Positions 7,714-15,435 of a stretch of DNA of 34,003 nt are shown in pieces. The notes beneath the pieces were generated by a model. That model saw nothing but the letters and a program-made list of their open reading frames with translations. It did no database searches and was not told the origin of the DNA. A program made the position numbers and the translations under genes. Source of the DNA: Sedimentisphaerales bacterium (GTDB lineage: Bacteria; Planctomycetota; Phycisphaerae; Sedimentisphaerales; Anaerohalosphaeraceae); contig JAFGGE010000204.1 in assembly GCA_016930745.1 (NCBI GenBank), positions 1 through 34,003 on the forward strand, read 5' to 3'. Each line of letters begins with the position of its first letter. The first letter of the stretch is position 1.

Positions 7714-9561
7714 ATGAAGGTCGATCGTCAGGATTTTCTGGATACACGAGCCAATCTCATCGACCAGTTGCTTACGTTTCGTAACGAGCAGGGGTACTGG
7801 GAGGGCAGGCTTTCGAGCAGTGCGCTTTCGACGGCGACGGCGGTGTTCGCGCTGGCGATGGTCGATGCGGAAACGCACGAGGCGTTTATCCGGCGGGGTC
7901 TGGACTGGCTGCGGGACCATCAGAATCCGGACGGAGGCTGGGGGGACACGACAATCAGCCGGAGCAATCTGAGCACGACGCTGCTATGCTGGTCTGCCCT
8001 GGCCGTGGAGGAGCACCCGCATTACTATGCCCGGACCGTCGAGCAGGCCGAGCTGTGGCTGCGAAAGCGTCTGGACCGGATCGAGACCGAGATGGTGATC
8101 GCCGAGATCGAGAAGGTATACGGCAGCGACCGGACGTTTGCAACTCCGATCTTGACGATGTGTGCGCTGGCCGGACGGATCGGGCGGGGCGACGACGTAT
8201 GGCGCAAGATCGCCTCGCTTCCGTTTGAGCTGGCGGCCCTGCCGCGCCGGATGTTTCGCCGGCTGGGATTGGGGGTGGTCAGCTATGCGCTGCCGGCGTT
8301 GATCGCGATCGGGCAGGTGCAGTATCATTATTGCAAACCTCGCAATCCGATCACGCGGTGGATTCGGGGGGTGTTGCGCAAACGAACACTGCGGATTCTG
8401 ACGCATTTGCAGCCGGACAACGGCGGATTTTTGGAGGCGGCGCCCCTGACGAGCTTTGTCATAATGAGTCTGGCCGAATGCGGCGATGCGGAACATCCGG
8501 CGGTACGCAAGGGCGTGGAGTTTCTCCGGCAGTCGATGCGGGAAGATGGGAGCTGGCCGATCGATACCAATCTGGCGACGTGGGTGACGACGCTGACGGT
8601 GAATGCTTTGACATCCGTATCGAATACCCAGGATGTGCTGACAACGGAGGATCGGCGACTGTTGTGCGACTGGCTGCTGGACCAGCAGCATGTCCGGGAG
8701 CATCCGTATACCGGGACAGCGCCGGGCGGTTGGGCGTGGACGGATTTACCGGGGGGCGTTCCGGATGCGGATGATACGGCCGGGGCGCTGGTGGCGCTGT
8801 ATCGGTTGGGAAAAGACGACGAGCAGGTCCGCCAGGCGGCGCGAGCGGGAACCCGGTGGCTGGTGAATCTGCAGAACCGCGACGGGGGCATCCCGACGTT
8901 TTGCCGGGGATGGGGCAGGCTGCCGTTTGATCAAAGCTGCGCGGATCTGACGGCGCATGCGCTGGCGGCATGGGGATTGTGGCTCAATGAGTTTGCCGGC
9001 CGCGCGCAAAAGCGGATCGGCAGAGCGATGGAGCGGGCGATCGATTTTCTCCAGAGGGCGCAGCGAGAGGATGGTTCCTGGCTGCCGTTGTGGTTCGGCA
9101 ATGAGAATACGGACCGCCGGGGCAATCCGGTCTATGGGACCGGACGGGTGCTGAGTCATCTGTGCTGCATGCCACAGGAGTTTATCAAGCCATGCAGGGC
9201 GATGCTGATGCGCGGAGCCGAATGGCTGATCAGTGTGCAGAACGCCGACGGCGGCTGGGGAGGGGCTAAAGGTGTTGTATCGAGCATTGAGGAAACCTCG
9301 CTGGCGGTCGATGGATTAGCCCGTGTGATAGGCCGGATGGAGGCGGATGGCGGAATGGCTCCGGAAATCGAGCAGGCGATTGACGGCGGCATTGCATGGC
9401 TGATACAGGCGACCCAGGCCGGGACTGAGAGCTATCCGGCGGCGATCGGATTGTATTTTGCACGGCTGTGGTATTACGAGCGATTGTATCCGATTGTGTT
9501 TGCCGTGACAGCGATGGAAACCGCGGCGGCATTCATAGCGGAGCAGCAAGAATCAGTCTGA
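7714..9561 (+). CDS. Squalene-hopene cyclase-family class II terpene cyclase
   Basis: At 615 residues this has the normal length of squalene-hopene cyclases. QW-type repeats are visible at about residues 26-31 (GYWEG), 72-77 (PDGGWGD), 278-282 (EDGSW), 452-456 (EDGSW) and 511-516 (ADGGWG). The catalytic acid motif DXDD is intact as DADDTA at 351-356, and His415 (DLTAHAL) sits where the hydrogen-bonding His of SHC lies. The C-terminal segment [16 protein letters not shown] corresponds to the conserved SHC end. It should protonate and cyclise a polyprenyl substrate at the membrane. No squalene synthase is nearby, so squalene is not assured as substrate. AAGGTGG at 7698-7704 precedes the ATG. 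It follows the smaller toroid gene by 42 bases and converges with the pseudopilin gene, overlapping it by 9 bases. Confidence 0.87.
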   Translation: MKVDRQDFLDTRANLIDQLLTFRNEQGYWEGRLSSSALSTATAVFALAMVDAETHEAFIRRGLDWLRDHQNPDGGWGDTTISRSNLSTTLLCWSALAVEEHPHYYARTVEQAELWLRKRLDRIETEMVIAEIEKVYGSDRTFATPILTMCALAGRIGRGDDVWRKIASLPFELAALPRRMFRRLGLGVVSYALPALIAIGQVQYHYCKPRNPITRWIRGVLRKRTLRILTHLQPDNGGFLEAAPLTSFVIMSLAECGDAEHPAVRKGVEFLRQSMREDGSWPIDTNLATWVTTLTVNALTSVSNTQDVLTTEDRRLLCDWLLDQQHVREHPYTGTAPGGWAWTDLPGGVPDADDTAGALVALYRLGKDDEQVRQAARAGTRWLVNLQNRDGGIPTFCRGWGRLPFDQSCADLTAHALAAWGLWLNEFAGRAQKRIGRAMERAIDFLQRAQREDGSWLPLWFGNENTDRRGNPVYGTGRVLSHLCCMPQEFIKPCRAMLMRGAEWLISVQNADGGWGGAKGVVSSIEETSLAVDGLARVIGRMEADGGMAPEIEQAIDGGIAWLIQATQAGTESYPAAIGLYFARLWYYERLYPIVFAVTAMETAAAFIAEQQESV

Positions 9562-10398
9562 TATCTTCCAGGAGCCCTTTTTGACCCATGTGGCGTCGAA
9601 GGAATCGACCGGCTCGACCTGATCGAGATGGCCGTCGACATAAACGACATTGCTCTTGCCGAAATTCCGGCCCGGGTCGTTGGTCTTGTGAAACGAGGCC
9701 AGGCAGTCGGCATAGGGTCTCTGGTCCTGACCCGGCGGCGGGTTAAATGCTGTCCCCGTTCCCTTGATCAGCAGTACGTTGTCGTTGAAATAGGCGCTAT
9801 TAAGGTTGGAATTATCCGGCTGTCGGATGATCCACATGCTTTCTTCCCCAAAGAAGGCTACCTGGGCGGGAGTGCGTTCGATGTCGGACAGTTTTTTGAC
9901 TCCTCCGGCATACTCGGGTCCTTCCGGAGCATACGCTTTCTGTCCGAATCCCAGATAGGAATTCATACTGTAGGTAAACTGGGGCTCCATGGCGATCCCG
10001 CCGCAGCCGTCACCGTGACCGTCGGCCCGCCCCGAGCGGGCCAGGGAATCGAAGACGGGACAGACATTGATCTTTTTATTTTCGAGGTACGGCCAAAGCT
10101 GGCCGGGTTTTTCATCGGGATGGTGATTGGCGTCATGCCAGTGATGCGGATATTCGGCAGAGCTGAAAAACTGGCCTGGTCGGTCATAAATGATACACCA
10201 TGGGAAGGGGAACCGGTTGTCGTTGTCGCCCAGGTAAAGAGAGCCGACAACGCCGTATTGGCGCAGATGCGTTTTGCAGATCAGCTCGCGGGCGGCTTCC
10301 TTGGCCTTGTTCAGGGCCGGCACGACAATCGCCAGCAGGATACCGATAATCGCGATGACCACAAGCAGTTCGATTAATGTAAAGGCCCGGTTTTTCAT
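9553..10398 (-). CDS. Type II secretion-like pseudopilin
   Basis: The 281-residue protein starts with a canonical class III signal, [22 protein letters not shown], with Glu at position +5 of the mature protein. The next segment, [21 protein letters not shown], continues the amphipathic pilin helix. The rest is a globular domain ending in a [13 protein letters not shown] segment, the H-x-DG type signature common in planctomycete and verrucomicrobial pseudopilins. Prepilin peptidase should cleave it before Phe, and it would assemble into a pseudopilus or sit at the inner membrane. Planctomycetes carry many such proteins of unknown individual role. GGGAGGG lies about 8 bases before the ATG, and a well-formed promoter sits just upstream. 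It is transcribed alone and its stop overlaps the end of the convergent cyclase gene. Confidence 0.9.
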   Translation of the reverse strand: MKNRAFTLIELLVVIAIIGILLAIVVPALNKAKEAARELICKTHLRQYGVVGSLYLGDNDNRFPFPWCIIYDRPGQFFSSAEYPHHWHDANHHPDEKPGQLWPYLENKKINVCPVFDSLARSGRADGHGDGCGGIAMEPQFTYSMNSYLGFGQKAYAPEGPEYAGGVKKLSDIERTPAQVAFFGEESMWIIRQPDNSNLNSAYFNDNVLLIKGTGTAFNPPPGQDQRPYADCLASFHKTNDPGRNFGKSNVVYVDGHLDQVEPVDSFDATWVKKGSWKISD

Positions 10399-10437
10399 GG
10401 TACAGCCCTCCCATGGTTTTCGGTCTTTCGAACACCT

Positions 10438-10465
10438 ATTATACCCCTGAGAGAAGATAAGTCAA
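10438..10465 (-). promoter_or_regulatory. Sigma70 promoter of the pseudopilin gene
   Basis: On the minus strand TTGACT (10465-10460) and TATAAT (10443-10438) are 16 bases apart. Transcription would start near 10431, giving a leader of about 33 bases that contains the GGGAGGG ribosome site. Confidence 0.7.
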
Positions 10466-10641
10466 TTGGGGAATTTGTAGAAAAAAGCCCACTATCCGCC
10501 ATGCCGCCGACCAGGAAGGACACAGTGGGAGAACGATACAAAGGGCTTCCGGAAAAAGTCATCATAGAGAGAAATGGAAAAATAGTGAAGATGGACTATG
10601 GTATTGGAGCTTACGACATCATCCATAGCCTAAGAAAGTAT

Positions 10642-10765
10642 TTGGCATTCTTTGGCAATCTTTGGCATTCTTCCCATTTCTAGCTCAAAAACCAAACAAT
10701 GCCAAGGGGAGGTTGGCATTCTTCCATTTTTGGCCGAAAAACCGAACAATGCCAAAGAATGCCAA
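10642..10765. repeat. Two tandem 43-44-base hairpin repeats with flanking inverted copies
   Basis: Unit A (10662-10705) and unit B (10713-10755) each begin with TTGGCATT and end with AATGCCAA, so each can fold on itself, and they repeat with a period of 51 bases. In addition the 16-base TTGGCATTCTTTGGCA at 10642-10657 is the exact reverse complement of 10750-10765. No credible gene covers this stretch. Confidence 0.8.
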
Positions 10766-10818
10766 CATGACACACTGACCTACACTGTCACCTCGGCCTT
10801 CGAGCCGAAAACCGATCA

Positions 10819-10968
10819 CGGTCATTCCGAACGGAGTGAGGAATCTCCTGCATGCATGGGGACTTGCATGAAATGTAAAATATCCTTCGCATGAATCTCC
10901 TTCCCTCTCCGTTTGTCCCCATACGCATCGGCAGATCCCTCCGCTCGCTTCGCTCGGTCGGGATGACG
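10819..10968. repeat. Inverted-repeat element of the GTCATTCCGA...GAGGAATCT type
   Basis: The left end (10819-10848) reads CGGTCATTCCGAACGGAG and then GAGGAATCT. The right end (10933-10968) carries the reverse complement of a close variant, with GTCATCCCGA and GGAGGGATCT. Elements with these ends are dispersed in many bacterial genomes and generate spurious HSERSEES peptides when translated. Here the two ends enclose about 85 bases with no ORF. It is probably a REP/MITE-like element. Confidence 0.65.
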
Positions 10969-10991
10969 GTAAGTGGTAAGTCCGGTAGGAC

Positions 10992-11021
10992 GGGTTCGGT
11001 GTTGTTTCCGAACCCATGCTG
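10992..11021 (-). repeat. Conserved 30-base hairpin repeat, copy 1 (3' of cinA-like gene)
   Basis: GGGTTCGG (10992-10999) pairs perfectly with CCGAACCC (11008-11015) around an 8-base loop and is followed by ATGCTG. A copy matching at 27 of 30 positions lies at 32589-32618, also just beyond the stop of a minus-strand gene. There is no T-run on the minus strand, so it is not a classic terminator. Confidence 0.7.
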
Positions 11022-11031
11022 TTGATCTGGC

Positions 11032-12396
11032 TCATTTCAACTGTTGTCGGAATTGGTTCAGGATGTGTGTGATCAGGGTCATCCGGGCCATTTCGTCGGC
11101 GCCGCCGAGGCGGAGTTGTTCGGTGGTTGTTTGACCGTCCGGATTCTGGATGATCAGGGGGACCAAGACGGCTCCTTCTTTGTCTGTCTGGCTCTGTCCT
11201 GTGCCGATGATCCAATGGCTGTTGGTTTTTTCGGAGACGGCTTGGACGATCTGCTTGCACATCTCCTCGGTCGATTGCGAGCTGAAGAGGCTTTTGTCGA
11301 CTCCCAGCAGGTCCAGCATTTGGCTTTCTGTCTGTGCCACGAAGGCCCCGGTCAGTACATTGGTATTATCCGCAGCCTGCGTAAGCGCGGGGGCCAGGCT
11401 CCCGCCGGAGCCGATCTCGAGAAGTGTCAGGGTCTGGTTGCGCGAATGCAGCAGGTCCAGGATGTATCCTTCCAGGGATTGCTCGCCTTCGGCGTACAGG
11501 GCATCGCCCAGGCAGCGGGCGATCTGTTCTTTGAGCTGTTGCAGCCGGCGGCGGTCGTTTTCCGTATCCTCCGGCAGGGAGAAAGTAAAGTCCACCCGGC
11601 CGCCCTTGAACTGGGAGGTGACAAGGATGTCGGGGGACAGGTTGACATGGTCGTGCAGGGTTTGGGCGATCTGGGACTGGCCCAGGCCGACGAACCGCAG
11701 GGTGAGCGAGCTGCCGGGCAACCGTGTGCCGAATCGCTTGCTCAGATAGGGCACAAACGACTGGTGGACCATAGGCTGGAGCTCATGAGGTGGTCCGGGC
11801 AGGGCGACGATGGCCTGTTTTGGGGTTTCGTAGACCAGGCCGGCGGCGGTGCCGCTGCTGTTCGCGAAGAACGTTCCTTTTATTGGGACCAGAGTTTGCC
11901 TGCGGAGATTGGCCCGGATCTGTTGTGGGGAGGTGTTGAATCGGCGGGCCATCGCATTCAGCAGATCGGGATTAACTTGCAGGGGGATGCCGGTGAATTC
12001 GGAGAGCACATCCCGGGTGATATCGTCGTCGGTCGGTCCCAGGCCGCCGGTGACGATGACCAGTTGCGCTCGTTTGGCGGCAAAGTCCAGGGCCTCCAGC
12101 AGATCGGCCCGTTTGTCGTCGACCGACATCGATCCTGCGCATTCCAGTCCCAGCGGTCGCAGCGCGCGAGTCAGGAAATAGGTATGTCCGTCTGCGTAAA
12201 TCCCCGTTAAAAGCTCATGGCCGGTCACGAGGATCATGTATTGCGTCGGCCGGGGCGCCTTCTGGGAATCGACGGGCTGTGCAGCACAAGCTGGAATGGA
12301 AGTCAGGAGAAAAAGAAAAATGACGCGAATAGAAAGAATCGGGCAGTTTCGTTGTCTAACAGTGGATGGATTAGTTCGCGATTGAGCATATGCCAT
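11032..12396 (-). CDS. Exported CinA-family protein, probably catalytically degenerate
   Basis: The 454-residue protein has the CinA two-domain layout. A MoCF-like domain spans about residues 55-220, with VTGHELLTG, VIVTGGLGPTDDDITRD and ALPGPPHEL. A C-terminal amidase-like domain spans about residues 300-450. CinA proteins are cytoplasmic NMN deamidase/ADP-ribose pyrophosphatases, yet this one has an N-terminal hydrophobic export signal (about residues 24-42, ending IPACAAQP). In the C-domain the catalytic ESCTGG is replaced by EIGSGG and the YSNEAK motif is lost; in the MoCF domain GDELL reads GHELL. It is therefore a divergent paralogue likely lacking amidase activity. I chose the ATG at 12396 because AGGAG lies 9 bases upstream; an ATG at 12414 lacks this. 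It follows the ceramidase-family gene by 29 bases. Confidence 0.8.
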   Translation of the reverse strand: MAYAQSRTNPSTVRQRNCPILSIRVIFLFLLTSIPACAAQPVDSQKAPRPTQYMILVTGHELLTGIYADGHTYFLTRALRPLGLECAGSMSVDDKRADLLEALDFAAKRAQLVIVTGGLGPTDDDITRDVLSEFTGIPLQVNPDLLNAMARRFNTSPQQIRANLRRQTLVPIKGTFFANSSGTAAGLVYETPKQAIVALPGPPHELQPMVHQSFVPYLSKRFGTRLPGSSLTLRFVGLGQSQIAQTLHDHVNLSPDILVTSQFKGGRVDFTFSLPEDTENDRRRLQQLKEQIARCLGDALYAEGEQSLEGYILDLLHSRNQTLTLLEIGSGGSLAPALTQAADNTNVLTGAFVAQTESQMLDLLGVDKSLFSSQSTEEMCKQIVQAVSEKTNSHWIIGTGQSQTDKEGAVLVPLIIQNPDGQTTTEQLRLGGADEMARMTLITHILNQFRQQLK

Positions 12397-12425
12397 GGTT
12401 AATCGCTCCTGCATGGTCCCGACAA

Positions 12426-13694
12426 TTATCGGGGGCGGGGACTTTCATTTACGAGCTTGATCGCTTCTTCAATAAAGATCTCGCCGGTCATCTCCCCCAG
12501 CGAGGTTCGGGTGATATAATCGTATCGGTCGAAACTGCCCCAGTCGACCTTGGTCAGGAAGTAGCCGAAGCCGTCGTTGGCGATGCCGAACAGGAGATTG
12601 TGCTTGCCGTGCATCTTTCGCTTGAGGTAGAAGCCGATATTCGGCAGGGCCTCGCCGGGGATCGTCAGCATCTGTGCCTCGCCCAGGTTGACCAGGTTGA
12701 CCTGTGTGGCGATTTTGCTTGATTTGTTCGATTCCATCTTGAGCGGGGAGGATTGGAGAATGGCGAGCATCATCGGATTGTCGATCGGGAATTCAACCGT
12801 TCGCGCAGCGCAGTAGAGAGCCGGATCAGTCTGGATGGGGGCATTGGAAACGATCCGAATCGCTTCGTCGGCCAGGGCGTGTCCGATGCGGATGCATTCA
12901 TCCCAGGTCCGGATATCCTCGCCGTCCGGTCCCCGGCAGTCGGCAGTCACCATGCCGCCCAGGGCGCCGTTCAGGAAGATCCCTGTGCCGCCGCCGGTCT
13001 GGGCGATGCGGTCATACAAAGGCCCGACAAAATCCGGGCTGAGAATGCCCTGCTCGGAGCCGATCACCTCAGGATGACAGGCGTAATTGACCAGGGTTGC
13101 CAGAGGTTTCTTGTCTTGTCCGAGGAATTGAATGACGTCACAACGTCGATCGTACAGATCCGGGGCGTAATAATTATAGGCGATTTTCCCTTTTGCCTGG
13201 CCGGTCGCGATCCAGACCGTCGCCGGCTCCAGTTTGGCGACCGCTTCCCGGATGGCTTCGGCGAGTTGGTTGCAGACAAAATCCAGATACTTCAGGTCTG
13301 CGCCGGTTCTACCCTCAGAGTCGGTGAATCCATAGCAGTCCGGCCCACTGTGATTATGCGTGGCGCCGATAATGATGTTCTCGGCGGAAATGTCGGGCAC
13401 CTGTCGTCGGACCCGGTCGCACAGCACGCCGGGGAATCCGAGAAAATCAACGCTGCAGATTGCTACCCGTGTGGCATCCTGTTCCAGAACCAGAGACCGT
13501 ACGGTCAATTCCCCAAACTTACGTTGAGTCGGTTTGGCCGGCCCGACGCCGCCGGAAACGGACAGCAGGGGATCAGGAGTTACATTGCGCACGGCGATCG
13601 CCGCACGAAAGGCGCCATGAGCTCGATCCGCTTGCGTTGCAGGGATTGCTGCTGTCATGATACCCACCCATGCCAATAAGCGATTGATCTTCAT
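12426..13694 (-). CDS. Neutral/alkaline ceramidase-family secreted protein
   Basis: The 422-residue protein starts with a signal peptide (MKINRLLAWVGIMTAAIPATQA). It has the N-terminal zinc domain of neutral/alkaline non-lysosomal ceramidases, with GATHNHSGPD at about residues 110-119 and NYACHPEVIG near residue 200 supplying His ligands. Full-length neutral ceramidases are around 650-750 residues; this is shorter and lacks the C-terminal Ig-like domain, as do many planctomycete members. Those members have no proven substrate, so amide or ester cleavage of a lipid or other molecule outside the cytoplasm is the most I can say. The ATG at 13694 follows GGATGG by about 9 bases and places the signal peptide at the N-terminus. 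It is the first gene of a two-gene unit with the CinA-like gene. Confidence 0.85.
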   Translation of the reverse strand: MKINRLLAWVGIMTAAIPATQADRAHGAFRAAIAVRNVTPDPLLSVSGGVGPAKPTQRKFGELTVRSLVLEQDATRVAICSVDFLGFPGVLCDRVRRQVPDISAENIIIGATHNHSGPDCYGFTDSEGRTGADLKYLDFVCNQLAEAIREAVAKLEPATVWIATGQAKGKIAYNYYAPDLYDRRCDVIQFLGQDKKPLATLVNYACHPEVIGSEQGILSPDFVGPLYDRIAQTGGGTGIFLNGALGGMVTADCRGPDGEDIRTWDECIRIGHALADEAIRIVSNAPIQTDPALYCAARTVEFPIDNPMMLAILQSSPLKMESNKSSKIATQVNLVNLGEAQMLTIPGEALPNIGFYLKRKMHGKHNLLFGIANDGFGYFLTKVDWGSFDRYDYITRTSLGEMTGEIFIEEAIKLVNESPRPR

Positions 13695-13847
13695 TGTGTC
13701 GGTCCATCCTTCCGGGATTACGAAATCCCAATCCTTTTCCATTGTAGCCAAAGGCCGACGAGGATGCCATAGCCTTTACCGGAAGGAGGTTTTCTTGTAT
13801 CGATCTGTTTTCTGAAAGAGGGGCAGGACGAATGTAGGGATCTATGG

Positions 13848-13853
13848 TATACT
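13848..13853 (+). promoter_or_regulatory. Possible -10 box for the sialidase-like gene
   Basis: TATACT at 13848-13853 has a weak AGGACG 17 bases upstream (13825-13830). It lies about 50 bases before the ATG in the divergent intergenic region. Confidence 0.35.
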
Positions 13854-13901
13854 GGTTCGGCGGCCGTATGCGACAGGAAGGGTTAGATCGGAGGAACGGC
13901 A

Positions 13902-15296
13902 ATGTCCGGAGTTCTTTTTCGATATGAGGATTTGGGGATGCCCGCACGGATCGGTTTGTTGTCCGTTCTGTGTGTTATGCTTTCATTCATCCCATGCCGT
14001 GCCTTTGTCGGTCCGGATAATCCGTATGAGTCGATGGAGATATTTCCCCTGGTGTCCGAGCATGTCCATGGCTCCACCATCGTCGAATTGCCCAATGGGG
14101 ATCTGCTGGCCGCCTGGTTCCAGGGCTCAGGCGAGCGCTGGGCCGACGATGTGCGGATCATGGGGGCCTGGCTGCGATCTGGACGGGCAAAGTGGTCCGA
14201 GCCCTTTGTTCTGGCCGATACGCCGGGTTTTCCGGACATCAATCCGATCCTGTTTCTCGATCCGAAAGAACGGCTATGGCTGATGTGGTATACGGTCATT
14301 GCCAACCAGTGGGAGACCTCGCTGATCAAATATCGAATCTGCGAAGAACCAATTTCCAATGGACCGCCGCGGTGGGACTGGCAGGATGTCCTGCATGTCA
14401 AACCGGGCGATTCTGCGGAACGTGGCATTCAAACGAATGACCGTTTTGTGCTCTCTGTGAAACGGCAGATCGAGGACTATGGGAAATATCTGTTTGAAGA
14501 GTCCGGGGGAGTGGATTCTCCCATGCGGGAAATTTTGAAGCTGCGCTGGCAGCAGTGGAAGGAAGAATTACTTGGCAAGGCGGGGGGCCAGGATATGATC
14601 CGCAGGGGCATCCTTGTCAATCCGGACGGAGGACAGGAGGAAAAACAGTTGGGTTATCCCTACTTTCGGCGGATGGGCTGGCAGACCAAAAACAAGGCCG
14701 TAATTATTGATGGTAGACGAATGATCGTTCCGCTGTACTCGGATGGATTCAGTTTTACCCTGATGGCGATCACGGACGATCTGGGCCGGACATGGACCTT
14801 CAGCGAGCCGCTGGTGGGCGCGGGGAATATTCAGCCCTCCATCGCGATGAAAGCCGATGGTGAACTTGTGGCCTACATGCGCGACAATGGTCCGCCCCCC
14901 CAGCGACTCCATATAAGCACATCACTCGACAAAGGCAGGACATGGACCGGCGTTCGAGATTCCTCTTTGCCGAATCCGGGCTCGGGCGCCGACATTGTTA
15001 CCCTGCGAAACGGGCATTGGATCCTGGCCTATAACGATACGGAGGACGGGCGGCACAGCCTTGCTGTCTCGCTTTCCTTAGACGAAGGCAAAACATGGTC
15101 GCATATCCGGCATCTGGAGCGAGACCTGCGAGATAGGAATATTGCCACGCGAAGCCATTATCCCTCGATCATTCAGGGAAAGGATGGCGCTGTTCATGTC
15201 GTATACAGCTACCATCACAATGATCGGAAGGACGCTCCAAACAAAACGATTAAATACGTTCGATTTATGGAGGCCTGGTTTGAAGATCAACAATGA
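13902..15296 (+). CDS. Secreted sialidase-like (BNR/Asp-box) protein
   Basis: The 464-residue protein has an export signal (about residues 13-35) and a six-bladed sialidase-type fold. Asp boxes are seen at DDLGRTWTF (about residue 299), SLDKGRTWTG (about 345) and SLDEGKTWSH (about 397). The start of the domain, VHGSTIVELPNGDLLAAWFQGSGE, matches the predicted neuraminidase family (COG4692) that is common in planctomycetes. True substrate is unknown; it could act on sialic acids or other polysaccharides. GGAGG at 13890-13894, 7 bases before the ATG, sets the start, although the Met at 13938 would give a shorter leader. It is divergent from the ceramidase-family gene and is followed by its own intergenic promoter region. 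Confidence 0.85.
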   Translation: MSGVLFRYEDLGMPARIGLLSVLCVMLSFIPCRAFVGPDNPYESMEIFPLVSEHVHGSTIVELPNGDLLAAWFQGSGERWADDVRIMGAWLRSGRAKWSEPFVLADTPGFPDINPILFLDPKERLWLMWYTVIANQWETSLIKYRICEEPISNGPPRWDWQDVLHVKPGDSAERGIQTNDRFVLSVKRQIEDYGKYLFEESGGVDSPMREILKLRWQQWKEELLGKAGGQDMIRRGILVNPDGGQEEKQLGYPYFRRMGWQTKNKAVIIDGRRMIVPLYSDGFSFTLMAITDDLGRTWTFSEPLVGAGNIQPSIAMKADGELVAYMRDNGPPPQRLHISTSLDKGRTWTGVRDSSLPNPGSGADIVTLRNGHWILAYNDTEDGRHSLAVSLSLDEGKTWSHIRHLERDLRDRNIATRSHYPSIIQGKDGAVHVVYSYHHNDRKDAPNKTIKYVRFMEAWFEDQQ

Positions 15297-15320
15297 ATCG
15301 GAATCCGATGTATGGTTTCC

Positions 15321-15371
15321 TTGAAGACGACTGTAGGATCGAATACAATACTAACCTGTTAGCATAGGATC
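15321..15371 (+). promoter_or_regulatory. Sigma70 promoter with operator-like repeats
   Basis: TTGAAG (15321-15326) and TACAAT (15344-15349) are 17 bases apart. Just after the -10 lies the inverted repeat CTAAC-ct-GTTAG (15351-15362), flanked by two direct copies of TAGGATCG at about 15334 and 15364. A regulator could bind here. The leader to the ATG at 15436 is about 80 bases. Confidence 0.5.
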
Positions 15372-15435
15372 GTAAACATTCCGGTCTTTAGGACTTGGAA
15401 ATCGAGACTGTAATTCCAGTTACGGGAGGAATCGT

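Noticed and set aside
10501..10683. 60-codon open frame, plus strand
   Set aside because: It lacks a ribosome site and family resemblance, and its end runs into the hairpin repeats at 10642.
10685..11260. 191-codon open frame, minus strand
   Set aside because: It runs through three repeat elements and the 3' end of the CinA-like gene; part of it is the translated repeat sequence that yields spurious peptides.
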